From positions 6,492,512-6,556,511 of the forward strand of contig JAVLUZ010000154.1 of NCBI GenBank assembly GCA_036768485.1: a DNA stretch of 64,000 nt, read 5' to 3'. Position 1 is the stretch's first letter; each line of letters starts with the position of its first letter. Of this stretch, positions 1 through 14,700 are shown one piece after another. Origin of the DNA: Mermis nigrescens (taxonomy: Eukaryota > Nematoda > Enoplea > Mermithida > Mermithidae). Both the position numbers and the translations under genes were made by a program. Below the pieces are notes generated by a model. It was not told the origin of the DNA and ran no database searches. It saw only the letters and a program-made list of their open reading frames with translations.

Positions 1-190
1 TTGTGACTCCATTCGATGTATAGGTAGGTAATAAATAACGACTTGACCAATAAAGAAATAAAACTCAACAGTATGTAGGTACCTATTCTATGACATAGTC
101 TATTTCTTATTTATTTCAAGTTACAATTTGCAAAGTGCTAATGAATAACAGTTACACGCACAGTTCGCTACCAAAGCTTAAACTTAGGAT

Positions 191-430
191 TATATACATG
201 GACAGCGATAAAATTCTGGGGGGTGCAAGACTTTGCAATGGTCAAAAAATGGTCTTAAAAACGGTGGTATGGCGAATTAACACCATTTTCGACGTTTCTC
301 ATCGAGCACTATCCATTGGCATCAAAAAATTGCGAAAAAAAAACAAAAAAATTTCAAAAGTACAATTCAAGGGGTATCCGGCCTTCTGTGGCGTGTATAC
401 CCCAAACCCCTCCCCCCACGCCAACGTGTG
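191..430 (+). mobile_element. hAT-like MITE, family A
   Basis: Flanked by the 8-bp direct repeat CTTAGGAT (183-190 and 431-438). The body has the family-A landmarks: AAAATTCTGGGG near the left end, GACGTTTCTCATCGAGCACT in the middle and CCCCCACGCC.ACGTGTG at the right end. Non-coding; lies downstream of KCTD9. Confidence 0.8.
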
Positions 431-520
431 CTTAGGATATGGAATTTACCACAACGAATTTACGGAAAAAAGTAAAATGTTCGAAAGCGGCACTATACGC
501 ACTGATGTTATAATCGCAAC

Positions 521-707
521 CATAAGTGGACAGCACCAAAATTCTGGGGTAGCGCAAGATTTTCAAAGGTTTAAAGATGGTCTTAAAATAGTGGTACGAC
601 GAAAAAACTTTGGCAACAAAAAATTGCGAAAAAAGCAACAAAAAATTTTAAAAATTGAATTCTGGGTGAAGGTATTTTGGTTTCTGGGGGGTCCACGCGC
701 ACGTGTG
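521..707 (+). mobile_element. hAT-like MITE, family A (shortened)
   Basis: Perfect 8-bp target duplication ATCGCAAC (513-520 and 708-715). Left end CATAAGTGGACAGCACC, right end CACGTGTG. Confidence 0.8.
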
Positions 708-1576
708 ATCGCAACAACCTGTGTAAACTGCAAGAAACGGTTTCCAAAACGACCATAGGTGAAATATAGAAGCTACAATAAAAGAATAACCAATACTGTC
801 TAAAAATAACTGTTTATCGAAACGAATATCAAAATCATACGTCTGCTTCATCAATCAAGCGCTAAAAATACAAAATTTCAAATAGGAATTTGCTATGCAA
901 AACGCGACTTCTGAAGCGCAGAAGGAAGAGTAGCAATACATGTATATACATATGCATGCACAGTAAGGCTAGTTACATTTCTTAACGTTATAAAAGGCAG
1001 CTAAGCTAAATAGGTGCACAATATGACCGGGGCAGTCGCGAATAAGCTATGAATAAGAGACGTGAGCGGCTTTAACCTTCCGTTTATCGTGAGTTAGGAC
1101 GGCGTCCTAGTGAATAACTTTATTGGCATTTTTTCTGATCTTCTTTATCCCTGTGTCAAGTTTTTTGTGTAGTATCGTTTTGGCTCCATTAACATCGCGT
1201 TTAATGGTAAAGCTCTATGAGATATTATAGAGCAGTAAGAAATGAGCACTTCCAGGCCTATTCGAATAAAAAAATTAGTGGTTAATCCCTTTTCAGCTTT
1301 TCAAATGCATCCCCTTGTTGTGTTTAAGACAACAGAAATCTTCTTTTTTCTTGTTTTTGTATATACGTCCAACAGGTGCCTATTCTCATGCATTGTAATA
1401 ATTTTTTAATTGTCACTCCTTCAAAAATAATTTTTCGGAATTTTTAATTTGAAAAAAGTCAACTTCGCGCTGACTGGCCAGGTTCAGAGATGTCAAATTT
1501 TCCTCAAGCTTAAACACCCAGACTATGCTGGCTGTACAATCAGAGACGGATCCAGGATTTTCGTAAGGGGCACCAT

Positions 1577-1825
1577 CATACGTGGGCGGCACCTAAATTC
1601 TGGGGAGGGGGTGCAAGATTTTTCAAAGGTCAAAAAATGGCCTTAAAAATGGTGGTATGGCGAAAAAACACCATTTTTCGACGTTTTTCATCGATCACTA
1701 TCCAACGGCATCAAAAAGCGCTAAAAAAGCAAAAAAATTTCAAAATTTGAATTCTGGGGGTATTTTAATTTCTGGGGGGGGGTATTTCAACTTCTGGGGG
1801 TGCATACCCCCCACGCCCATGTGTG
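1577..1825 (+). mobile_element. hAT-like MITE, family A
   Basis: Left end CATACGTGGGCGGCACC and right end CCACGCCCATGTGTG, with the typical internal sequence. No matching 8-bp flanks were found, so the site may be rearranged. It sits beside a sequence resembling the end of a second family (GACGGATCCAGGATTTTC, 1546-1563). Confidence 0.7.
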
Positions 1826-2320
1826 TTCACGAGTATGTATGTATGACATAGAATTTAGTCCTTCTCTGGTATTCAAAAAGCACTAGCGATGTGAAACTAT
1901 CACCTATCAAATATCGTTCATACAGAAAAAAGTCTGGCGCGAAGCGCCGACTTATATGCATTATAGGCTCAGGATGCCAAAAATAACTAGTCGGTTGCTC
2001 CAATATTGTAATCGTTAGATTGAAGGGAAATATTCAAAATATTAAAGAAGGGTGTGAAACGCCGAAAATTTCTAGAATGCTTGCCATAAATTCGAGTTTT
2101 TTGTTCCAGAAATCTACGCAAGCCATTGAAATCTTTGTCAAACAAACATCTAAATTTTGAGCACGAAAGTCAGGCTTCCAGGTGTCAAGAATGTCAACAA
2201 ATGTTTTAAATAAATACAGGAAAAAATTTGAAAAATTAAGGTAAAAGATGATCAGAAACAGCAAAAAATAAGTAGATTCGTAAATTTTTCATTTCGCTAA
2301 CTACGTTCAGTCGATAGGGG

Positions 2321-2484
2321 CAAACGTGGGCATGGGGGGTCTCTCGGGGTACACACCCCGCATAAGTTGAAAAACACCTCGCAGTTTAGTGTAGATTCCC
2401 CAGAATTCTATTTTTAGTGATATTTTTGGCAATTTTTTGGCGATTTATCCCCTCCCAGAATTTTCTTGCTGCCCATCCCATGTA
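2321..2484 (-). mobile_element. Family-A related short MITE, reversed
   Basis: A shortened subfamily in reverse orientation: CGTGGGCATGGGGGGT at the left and AATTTTCTTGCTGCCCAT at the right. It lies just past the KCTD9 stop codon, in the likely 3' UTR or beyond. Confidence 0.6.
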
Positions 2485-2637
2485 CGGATAGGAAAGGGAA
2501 AAAGCCAGAAATATATCAGTAAAGCAGCAAACTTTAACTAACGAGATGAAAGAACGCGAGTATTAAAAAACAAGCGTATCAAAAGATAATATTAACGGAA
2601 GGAATTGAGTCATGTTACATAATTTAAATTGAGTTAA

Positions 2638-2754
2638 TTAGTTGATAGCTTGGGACATATGCAAAGGCGTAGGTAGCAGCTCAAATGTGGCTCCTTTGAA
2701 ATTAGCGCCACGCAAATTCGCTTCTTGCAAATCGCTGCCTGACAAATCGCAATT
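2638..2754 (-). CDS. KCTD9: KCTD9 exon 8 (C-terminus and stop)
   Basis: Acceptor TTCCACAG. It encodes [20 protein letters not shown] and [18 protein letters not shown] followed by TAA. The PTPLHMSQ tail matches the end of KCTD9 proteins. No AATAAA was seen on this strand in the next 600 bases, so the 3' end of the transcript is not located. Confidence 0.9.
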   Translation of the reverse strand, partial: NCDLSGSDLQEANLRGANFKGATFELLPTPLHMSQAIN

Positions 2755-5700
2755 CTGTGGAATGTTAAGCGATATTATATACACATATTTGTATTAAAAA
2801 ATACAGCATTTTTCTTTTTTTAAATTTCATGTCATTTTAATAGGAACGAGTGTAATACAAAATTTAGTAGGAAAAATAAAAAGCTCGACCATTCAAGCCA
2901 CACAGTACGCACTGAATTGTAGTCATGTTGAGTCACCCAGCCGCCAAAATCGGTGATTCTATGGCATAAAATTACTATGTGCATGTCAAGTCTCACTTTT
3001 TGACATTTATCGTAATATGTTTTAGGCATAAATGAAGGAATCTGATCATTTATAAGATTTTTGACAATTTTCAGTGAAAATTCATTAATAAAGAGTACAA
3101 TGGGAAGATTGCATACGCTAAAAATATCAACATTGTTGTATTCTACTACTAAAAGCTAATTACAGTCGAACGCCGTTAATAAACACTTGGATAGTAGACA
3201 CTCCCGCTTAATGGACACCCTTCCATCGTTCCAGGCCAAACTAATATGCTTTATCACAGTAAGAAACCCGCTTAATAAGCATTCGGTTAATGAATAATAA
3301 ACACGGCTCCATAAGGTCATTGGTACATGTGAAGGTGGTAAAGACCTTATTTAGTAAACACCTGACAAGAAAACGTGACTTGGGCCACTGTAATTCACTT
3401 TTTTTAAGTTAACCCGCTTAGTGAACACATCGTTTTTGATATTAAACGCGCTTTGTTCACAGTAATGGTCAAAATCGCTTATATTCAGAGGTATACAATA
3501 ATGTTCTGGCTATAAAAGCGCTATGTGACATGAAGACTTGAATTATCGTTACCTCGGTTAGTAAACACGGAACCCTTGGTCCCCTCAGGGTGGCTATTAA
3601 CAGGGTTCGGTCTGACTGTACTTAAATCTAACGTTATGCTAATGAGAAGCGAAATGAAGGAACGAGTAAAAATCTGCGTTTAAAAAGAACCTGAATACGA
3701 GACGCTTGACAATTTTTCAACATAAGTACGTACGTGCAGATCAGGAAATTCTTTTTTTTGCTAATGTAACCCATAGATGCACAGCATAGTCGATCTGTTC
3801 TTTTTGAGTCAAATGGCCTAAAAAACTTGTATAAATACTGAAATGACACAACACGTAAGTTAAAACACAGGTTTTGGTCGATTTTAAGCGTTTTTTTCTG
3901 AAAAGTTTTGATTTTCAATCATTTTTGTCTTGCTTTATTTTACCCAGAAAATTTCCCATGTTTTCCATCATGGGCATCTACATATATAATACATGGGCAG
4001 CAGCCGAATTCAAGAGGGTTCAAACAAACCCCTAAGAATCCCAAAAATTATTCCAAAATTCAATTCTGGGGGTTGTCGATTTTTGCGGGGTGGGGGTTCA
4101 GATTTCGGAGGTGTAATCCCCAAACCCCCGCGTGTGGTTTGTACCACATATACGTGGGCAGCAAGAAAATTCTAGGGGATGGTCAGGATGGGTAAAATTG
4201 CCAAAAATGTTACAAAAATAGAATTCTGGGGGTCTACAGTAATCTGGGGCGGGAGGTTTCAACTTCTGGGGAGGGTACAGAGTACAGACCCCCACACGCC
4301 CATGCGTGGTCTGTACCCCTAAATCCACGTTCGCAATACTAGAAAGATACGAAAACAAAAAATCAAGCACCTCTAGATCAGCTCCGGCTAGAACGGCGCC
4401 TTTTAGGTCACAGTTACGCAAAATCGCATTTTTTAAACAAGCGACCCTCAAATTGACACCGGACATCTGGCTGCCATCCAAATTGGCGTACTTTAAGCTA
4501 GCTCCTTAAATATGAACTTAGATTACAAGAAACGGTGGTCAAGGGAAAGTATGAAAAAAAGTTATAAAAAGAGATTCGACAAGGAGTATGAATATGACAG
4601 ATAATTTTTCTGACCTTGCTTGAAAATTTAAATTTTATAAATTTCACATCTCATTCGAATTATGTACATAAAATATAAAATTATTTTTATGAAAAACAAT
4701 TTTTAATATCTATATAAAAAACAATTTTTTATTTTATTCAACTTCATCTATATAAAACAATTTTTCAAACCTCGCTTACTATTTATGATAATATTTCTAT
4801 AACAAAACTTTCTTGATAAAAATAACTATGGTCGACTATTGAACTTATAAAGTCCGACCTTCATACATGCACACTGAGGGGGCTATGAGGGGGTATCCCC
4901 AGCAGGACTTTTGAAAAGCACACCCCCTCAGGCCGTTTTGGGATCTAAGCTATTGCTCGAACCATGAAAAAGCGTCAAACGACGTCGAAGAGTATAATTT
5001 TGAGTAAAAATGCTATTTTTCGAGCAATAGAATGTTTCATCCAGGCCACAGGTGGGCAGCACCAAAATTCTGGGCAGTGTGTGGGGGGGGTACGAAGGTG
5101 CAACATTTTTTAAAGGTAGAAAAATGGTCTTAAAAATAGTGATATGGCGAAAAAAATATCACTTTTCAACGTTTCTTATCGAGGACTCCGTTGGCATCAA
5201 AAAATCGCTGAAAAATTTCAAGAGTTGAATTCTGAGGGGGTATTTCGGTTTTTCGGGGGTTATTCGGCCTTTGGGAATGCATACTTCCCACTCGCGCGTA
5301 TGATCCTGGCACTTTTTTCCTTTATTTTATAAACATTTGATGTTGTAGGTCATTTTATCGCCCTTATAATAATTTGTTTACATGTAAATCTACCACAAAT
5401 ATATTCATGAAGAATAAATACAACGAATTAAGTATCAAAATTTGACAGTAAATATTAAATTATGTACTCATTCACCACTCCCCAGGAAACTCGATTTACG
5501 CCCTCCCGACGCTTTTGACTTTGACCATTATTCGTATATGCACATGGTCAAAAGTCTTAGAAAGGGGGAGGGGGTAAAACAAGTTTTCGGGGTGGGTGGG
5601 AAATGAGAACATAATTTTGTTATTTGCTGTCAAATTTCGACACCTACGTATTTCGTCGTATTTAATTCCTCATGAATATTTGCGGTTGAATTGGCATGAA

Positions 5701-8700
5701 AACGAATAATAATCAGGGCGATGGAATGATCTTTAAGATCAAATAATTTACGGAATAATGGAAGAAAAATTGAAAGTCTGCAGCTCGAAAAATAAACATA
5801 TGTACTTTAATCATACAGTTAGCCATCGTCTGACGCTTTTTCACGGTTCTCATAGAATAGGTATGGTTCGAAAATGGCATGAGAGTGGTATGCTTTGCAA
5901 AACTCCAGGCAAGCGGACACTCCTCATAATACTTGGGCAGCAGCAAAATTCTGAAAAATCATCAGGATGGGTCAAACCGCCAAAGATGTTACTAAAAATA
6001 GAATTCTGGGGGTCTACAGTAATCTGCGGGGGGTTCAACTTCTGGGGTACAACCCCTCAAATCCCCCACGCCCATGTGTGCTCCTCAAACCCCTTCCAGT
6101 GTGCATGTGTGATGCCGACGTTGGCAATAAATCTTGGACGTGGCCAAACCTACAACGAAATTTTAATTACCCGTGAAATAATCAAAATATATTGATTCTA
6201 AGTAGCGCGGAAAAAATGATAAAGCGAATCGCTTCATAATTTATACCAGTCACAAGCGCACATAAGCATGCGATTTTCGTCATACGCTATCAACTTTAAC
6301 CATTAGAAGAAATGAAATTATTCTACCTTCCAAAACTGCCATGGTTTGTAATGGATCTTCAAAATTGCAGCCTTGAATAGAAGCGTGGTCCAAATTAGCG
6401 CAGCTCATTTTCGCGGCTAGCAAATGAGCACCCTGCAAATTAATAACCAATTCAGCGTGTAAGTAAGTTTTATCATTTAACAATCAGCGAAAGATACATT
6501 TTTATTATTCATTAGTTTAAAGCAACAAAAGCATACATGCAACGGCTCGAAATTTTCGGTGAGGGGTGCCTGGTCATTTTCAGGGAAGGGGTGGGGGTAA
6601 ATGACCTCCAATTTTTGGCCAAAAACGACCAAAAATGTAAGATTTTTTTCTAAATACGGTAGATAGGGTCAAAATTTTCTGGCTTTGGGGGATAGGGGAT
6701 GAACAACTTTGAATGGGCGGAATTCTCCCTGTTATGAACAAAAGGATAAGGGTGAGCGTGAGCAAATTATTCACTGTTCAAGTGTTCACACTATAAGCAC
6801 ACATGGGCGTGGGGAGGGTCTCGGGTACACACCCCCGCAGAAGTTGAACCCCCCCCCCCGCAGATTACTGTAGACCTCCAAAATTCTAGTTTTAGTAACA
6901 TTTTTGGCGATTTTAGGCAATTTCACCCCCCAGAATTTTCTTGCTGCCCATGTATAACTATAAGCGTTGCACTGCTATAACTTAAAGAGATCAGGACATA
7001 GGTGACCAGCACCAAAATTCTGGGGAAGGAGGTATAGGGGATGCAAGATTTTTAAAAGGTCAAAAAATGGTCCTAAAAATGGTGGTAAGGCGGAAAAAAG
7101 TTATTTTTCAACGTTTCTCATCGAGCACTATCCATTGGCTTCAAAAAATGGTGAGAAAAAACAAACAAAAAAAATTTCAAAAATTGAATTCTGAGTGTAT
7201 TTCGGTTTTAGGGGGTTGGGGGGGTATTCGGCCTTCTGGAGGTGCATACCCCGCCCCCGCCACGCCCACGTTTGGATCAGGCCATTACATTAGGAGTAAC
7301 CGATGCTTCTATGTATTTTCAATTTAAAACGATAAAAAGAAATTTTAAAAAGCGAGTTTCTCCCTAAATTCAAGAAAATTAGTAAATGGAAAACCTGAGC
7401 CTCTGAATGAATTGAGGACATTGGGTGTGGGAATCCCCACCGAGTTTATGCATATTTCACACACATTCCAACAAATTGTATGTGCAGTACGTACGAACAA
7501 TCTTACGTCCAAAATGGTGTGTGATAAATTAGCCCTCTCAAAATTGCAATGCGATAAATTGGCGCACATCATATTAGCGCCTTGTAAATTTGCATATTTA
7601 AAATTGACGTTGCGCAAATCCAAATAGGACAAGTCGGCGTCGGCGAAATTGATGCCTTGGAATCTCAACTGATTATTCGGCGAAAACGGCGTTTTCATCA
7701 AAATATTTACAACTTCCCGTCGTTTTAACGGCGACGAATCTCCCGGAGGTTTGCTTTTCTGAGAAACAAAAATAACTAAACGCGAAAATTTAGTAGAAAA
7801 AAATGTTAATATAAAGATGCAAGTTTGCCTGTACACTAAATTAACGGGACGGATTAAAGGATGGAAAAAATGGCAATAAGATAATAAGGTGTAATAAGCT
7901 GAATAATAAAATAAGGGGCGTAATTAAGTAATTTTTTAAACAAATCAAAGGCTTTACACACATCTACGTATTTTGAACATTTTAAATAAAGGTTTGTAAC
8001 ATATTCGTTCGGAACGTGCATAGTCATAAAGGACAAGGATTGGAGCAAAAAAGGATAGCAACCGAATTCTGCGGGGTTCGGATGGTCTCTTGATGGGCAA
8101 AAATAGGAAAAATCACGAAAAACATGCCAAAAATTCAATTACGGGAGTCTACCATAATCTGCGGGGGTATTTTAGAATTTTGGGAGTATCTAAACCCACA
8201 ACCCCCGCACGCCCACGTGTGTTAGGAAGGGAAAGTTACGTCACGCTCATTTTTATAGTCATATGCACACAGGGCGTAGGAGATTTGGACCCCTAGAATC
8301 AAAAATGCACCTACTCCAGAACAAAATTTTCGGCTTTTTTTGCTATTTTTGAGTTCTCTAGGTAAATATACGTATTACAAATAAATTTAAATAGGTACAC
8401 TCAAAAAAACTCGTTACGATGCTTTGGCTAATCGTTAGACATTAAAAAAGTGCATCATATAATACATAGGCGACGCGCGTATATATTTTGTAAGCTCATG
8501 AATCGTAAAGCAGTGCATATATAATTTTACATGCAAGAAAAGTAATGCAAGGAAGACGAGCAGCAACCACACCTGGGCAGTAGCCCATCCCAACCCAGGC
8601 CCATATACAGGATTTTATTTTGTGACGGGGAAGGGGGTTGGGGCGGAAATGTTTGAGGCCTGATATCTCGAAAACCATCAGGAGATAGGCGAAAATAAAG

Positions 8701-11700
8701 GCGGTTTTGAGCGTATCTCGGCGAGCTCTATACGATGGCGAAAAAAACTGCAAGAAAATTTTTAAAAAATTTTCACCTTATTTTGTACTGATATGCATGC
8801 AGCAAATTCATCATTTAAGCTGATTACTAATCACTTAATCGACGGATTATTTCTAATCGCTTGCCTTTGCATTTAATCATTGTGTTTTACAGAGAAAAAC
8901 AATACAGACAATGAATAATTTGGCGCGGAACGCCGAAAAGAATTTGACACATTCTGCATGTCAAGCTCAAATTTGAGCGGCTTTGAGGGAGCTGCACGAC
9001 AAAAAAACATAAATAATCAATGTATACGGCGGGGAGCGCAGGAAAAATTCCATGTTTCCCGTGTCCATAACTCGAATTTGAGCTGATTTGAGTGAGCTAG
9101 AAAGCAAAAACTGTAGCTGATCAATCGAATCCGGCGCAAAGCGCCGGAAAAAATTGACATGCTCTTTATGTTTAACTCAAAATTCAGCGATTTTTAGCGG
9201 TTTAGAAGACAAAACTATACAAAAACAATAAATCTGGCGCGAAGCGCCGGAAAAGTTTGAGCTTACTAGCTCAAAAGTACGCTAAAACCTCTTTTGGCGA
9301 TTTTTTAGACGCACTTTGCCAATGTTCCATTTCTTCCTTTGGGGTATCCTTGGAAGAAAAATAAATTTTTCTTATTTCGAAGGGGCGGCCCCCGCCCCGC
9401 TGAATACGGACCTGTCCCAACCACACCTGGGCGTGGGGGTATGCACCCCCAGAAGGCCTTATACCCCCAGAAACCAAAATACCCCCAAGAATTCAATTTT
9501 TGACATTTTTTGTTTTTTTTTCGCAATTTTTTGATTCTAATGGATAGTGCTCGATAAGAAACGTTGAAAAATATACCACCATTTTCAAGACCATTTTTTG
9601 GCCTTTGAAAAATCGTGCAACCCACAGAATTTGGGTGCTGCCCACGTATGGTTTTGACCCGTGTGTGGAACGGGCTGACACAAGTGCTGGACAGGATAAA
9701 AGGGTCCATTTGGATAGGTCGATTTTGAAAAAAAGATAGAAGACAGTGGAAAATAAGAAATTGAGACTTTTAATCCATTTTCAGTCCATCTATGAGACCA
9801 ATCAACCTTTGAGAGCGAATACTTGGACGGGCTGAAGCTTGGCTATTGCCCAGGTATTGCAGCAACTATCAATGGCATTACATTTTTTGGAATTTAATGA
9901 ATTTTTTCAATATCCAATCGTAAATTGACTTAAAAGTGTAATTAGATTAGGCAATTGAAGATCCGCTCAAAAATTAACAGAAATTTACTTGATCGTGCCG
10001 CGCCACAATTTTACCTCAAGCTCCTCCTCGATAATCGACGGTAAATTGACTAGACCGTAAAATTTGGCCTCTTCTAATACTCCTGAACATATTGCAAACA
10101 TACATACAGACATACATACATGTAACGGCTGGAAATTCGGGGGGTCCCGGCTATTTTGAGGGGGGGGGGTAAATGACCTCTAATTTTTGGCCAATAACGG
10201 CGAAAAAACGCCTAAAAACGGTCAAAAAAAATAATTTTTTCTAAAAAATCGGGGGGAGTCAAACATTTTCTGGCTTTGGGGGATGGAGTGACGTCCGATT
10301 TTAGGTGGGGATCCCCCAACACCCTGTTACATGTATGCATATCATAGGTAACGTGTTGGCGCGTACCTACCTATGATATGCTTGGATACCCCCAACATAT
10401 GTCTACCATCTACAGCTATAACGGGACACTTCTGTATTGTGCGGTTTTTTAGAGATAGATAATAAAAAATGCGATGTCGGTGTTTTTTGTTTTTTTGATA
10501 AATAAAAACCCGGTGTGTAGAGATCGTGTAAAGTTTTACTGAAACATTCTAACATACTTTTTAAATTCTGGTCGGTTACCAAACTTTCTTAACTCCGTTT
10601 TGCAATCTGTCTAGTCTGTTTTTTTTATGTAGACAATGGACTAAGCTCAAAACCACTTTTTTGTTTTTTTTTTCGAGAAGTGACTTATTTCCTGAGTGGC
10701 AATGTAAAGAGTGTAAAGAATCTGAGGAAGAACAGACACATTTCGACCTGTATTTTGTCTGGAAACAATTCCGTTTATGAGTCCCCAAAAATTTGTTCCA
10801 GCAGAAATAAACTCAAGGGCTACTTTCGGCTTACCAGAAAACTTTCGTACATTCAATACAGAGTTAGATCCAGGGGTTTAAAGTTTACACTCTAGTGGAT
10901 AGTGTAAAAAACAGATTTTGTCTAAGATTTCTCTGCCTACTTTTCCGCTTATAAGTCGGGATAAATTGAATAAAATGAAAATAAAGTACCATCTAAAAGC
11001 TACATGTCGCAGCAAACCACATTTAAAAAACGCAAATTGAGTTATTTATGGGGGTGTAAAGTTCGAAACCAGGGGTGTAAAATGGGCGAAAAAACACTTT
11101 TTTCCCTATTCTGATTGGTAAATATCTCAAATATTTTGCGGAACAGAAGTTATGCACATACAAACGTACTACGATTAAGACTACAAACTGGCCCGAACCG
11201 AATTTCGTTGCGCTCAATAGAGAGTTTCGGATTTTAAAGTTTACAATGTGGTGTATAGTGGAAAAATACGTTTTTGTCCCTTTTTAAATTCGCCACTTTC
11301 TCTGTTTAGAAGTTCGGATAAGTCGAATAAAATAAAAATAAAGTACTTTCTAAGGGGTACACGTCACAGCCAATTGCGTTTATTTACATCAACATTTAGC
11401 TTTTTCGGGATATGTAAAGTCAAAAATCGGGGTATCAGAGGTGAAACGTCATATGTCAGTTGGGCGCGTTTGTTTACACTCAACAGTGGTGTAAAGTGAT
11501 TAACATTTGATATTTATTAGTCTTTAGACCATTGTGGAGAGTAAATTTTTTCATGAATATTGATCGTTATATCAGAGTAATATCAGAATAAGGAATCCGA
11601 CTGAAATCCTTACACGCTGTGGTTGTGTAAAGTTTATACTGAACATTAACTTTAGGTTTTAGAGCTTTGCGGAAGCTCAACATTTTTCAAAATGTTCTAT

Positions 11701-14700
11701 GCAACGTCAGAATTACGAGTCTGACTGTTAGCTTTCTCTACACCTAGCAGTTGTGTACAGTTTACACTATTTGATGTGTAGAGTTTACACTACAAATTTA
11801 TTTTACTTTTAGACGGTTGCAAAACGTGAATTTTTTTCAAAAGATGTTCCGTAACGTCAGGATTATGAATCTGACTGTACGTTTTCTTTACACTCAGTAG
11901 TTGTGTAAAGTGTACACTGAAAATTAACTTTAGTTTCAGAGCATTGCAGACGCTTAATTTTTTTCAAAACGTTCCATGTAATGTCAGGATAACGAATCTG
12001 AATGTAAGTGTTCGTTACAAGTATTTGCGTACAGTTTATGCTGAAAACATTTGATCTGTTTAAATAAGATAAGGTTGTCTTCTTCAAAAAGGATAATGCT
12101 ATTCAAAACAATATTGTTTTCGCGTTCTTGGACCGCTGTCATTATTGTGGCATGTCACCGTATTTATTTACTAACTGATTCACTCGAAACATGCTAATTA
12201 AAACTAGGGTACTAGCAAGGAAAAATGCTCCGATGGAACAAAAAAGACAAATATACTTGGGATTGTGGATTTTTAAGGATGTAAAAGGAAGGGACTAGGA
12301 AAAAGCTCCTAATTCCTCCCCTCGACGAAATTGAAAGCTGACCGTAGGCTATCCAAAAATAACATAAAAATATAAGGGAAACACAAAAATAAACATTAAA
12401 TAACTGAAGTTGTTGAAATTCCAAGCTATAGCTACCTTGCAGATTAACATTTTTATCAACAATCAATTGTCCATGGCGTAAAAAGTTCAGTATTGGCTCG
12501 AAATATTCAGGCGACCTATCTATTAAATAAGCACCGGAAGGATCCCTACGATTGTTCCATACACAGGCATGTGATTGGGATGCTTCGGTATCTTCAAAGC
12601 AATAATGAAAATAAGCGCCTTTATTGCGAAAAACGAGTAGAATACGAAACAAAAAAGATATATGCCTAAACGCATACAACTACCTTCACCTATAGTTTAT
12701 TTAATGATAATTCATTTAAAAAAATAGCAAAGCTCTAATATATTAAAAATGTATTAATCTACTCATTTCGTATAAGGTCGTATTAACGGGGATGCAGCCG
12801 CTTCCCCCTTGGCCGAAAAAATTTTTTAAAAGTAGGATAATGTACGGAAAGGTAGAAAAGAGCCATATCTGTGCCTTCAAATCTTGAAATTTTGGGTGTT
12901 TCGCGCCCGTTACAAAGTATTTTCCAGAATTCTGCCTCAAGCGCAACCAAAAAGGACGATTCTTCAGAGCATACACACATGCACACTGAGAAGGTATGAA
13001 GGGGTCTCCACTACCAGGACTTTTAAAAAGCATACCCCCACAGGCCATTTTTGGACCAAAACCTATATTGCTTGAACCATGAAAAGGCGTCAAACGACAT
13101 CTAAGAGTATAATTTTAAGTACATGTACTTATTTTTAGGGCAATAGACTGTTCAAGTGAGTCATTTAGACACTTGTCTCCATTATTTCGTATATATTTGA
13201 CGATACAGGTACTTCCATCTTCTTTATTGTTATTTGTTCATGCAAATTTAACCACAAATATTCACGAAGAGTAAAATACAACGAATTAAGTATCAAAATT
13301 TGACATTAAATAACAAAATTACTCATTTACCCCATCCAGAAACTCGGTTTACTCCCCTCCCGAAGTTTTTGACAAGGTGCATGTATGATAGCATATTGAA
13401 AGAAAATAGTTAGCTATCCCAGCAAAGTTTCCGAGATATAGACCACTTTATCTTGATACCACCCTCCTCCCCTTAAGCGAATCCTGGACACGGGCCTGCA
13501 TACATATATAAATGATTAGGTATCGTTATGGCACCAGTCGCGTTAGAGCACCAATCGTCTCGTTATAGCACTTTGTATCGTTATAGCACTTTGTCTCGTT
13601 AGAGCACCAGTGTGTCGCGTTATAGCACCTATGAGTCTCGTTAGAGCACTAACATGTCGCGTTAGAGCACCAAATTTATCTTTTCATGCTTTATACACGA
13701 AAATGACGGAGTTTACATTATTAATGTACACATGCATAAAAATAAGCAAATTTTTGTCGCTCAAAAAAATTATTAAACGAAAAATTACAGAAAATGTTGT
13801 ACGTGATTTAAATAGCGTGAAATTTCAATATTGACACGCTGAACAGAATCGGCATCATTTGGTAGGCCATTGTCCGTATTAATAAAAACCTGCCCAGCGT
13901 TTGCAATTTTTTAGACTGAGACGCAAAAAAGCACAAGTAGACTTGGGAAAATCGATAATGTGAAATTATATGACTTTTTAACATTTTAGTCAAAATTTTT
14001 GAAACTTTATTGTTGATAGTATATAATCATGTAGTTCTTCAAACAACGAAAAACCGACGACGTAAAATCAGAAAATGATGAAAGAATTAGCTTTAAAAAC
14101 AGACACTTCGCGAAATCTGGAACTTCAGCTCTCCTTATTTCATGCAATTTCCGATTGTATTTTCCGTATTTCATGCAAAAAACGGACAAGTACAGCTAAA
14201 TAATGTTTAATACGCGTTTTATAATATAGATACGTAACATTTTTTATTAACAGAAATACAGATAAAGGTACATTTTACTTAGCTAAAAGATACGTAACAT
14301 TTTTTTATTAACAGAAATACAGATAAAGGTACATTTTACTTAGCTTAAAGCTACTGAACAGGCGGTCAAAATGAATGAGAAATCGCTTTTATACGATTAA
14401 TGTTCGATTTTATGGATTACACATGTTTCTTTTGTTTGTTAAATCTTCTTGTTGCTGCCTATTTATGTTTACTTATGACATTTTCCAGGTCAGACTGTAC
14501 GCTGTGACGACGTCAGGCAAATTGTAATGCTCTAACGAGATATTTTAGGGTCAATCCATTCGAGTGCTCTAACGAGACACAGAAGTGCCATAACGGGACA
14601 CCTGAGTGCTCTAACGAGACATTTAGTGCCATAACGCGACTGGTGCTATAACGATACAAAGTGCTCTAACGAGACTGCTCAAAAGTGCTCTAACGAGACT

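Noticed and set aside
135..758. 207-aa open frame at the left edge
   Set aside because: It runs across two family-A MITEs and similar frames recur in other MITE copies; no known domain.
9493..9709. Minus-strand frames near 9.3-9.7 kb as a gene
   Set aside because: They lie in a reversed family-A MITE and match translations of other MITE copies.
13523..13673. Short regularly repeated GTTAGAGCAC motif as a CRISPR array
   Set aside because: Spacers are too short, the motif is degenerate, and it is mirrored at the other end of the element, fitting a transposon.
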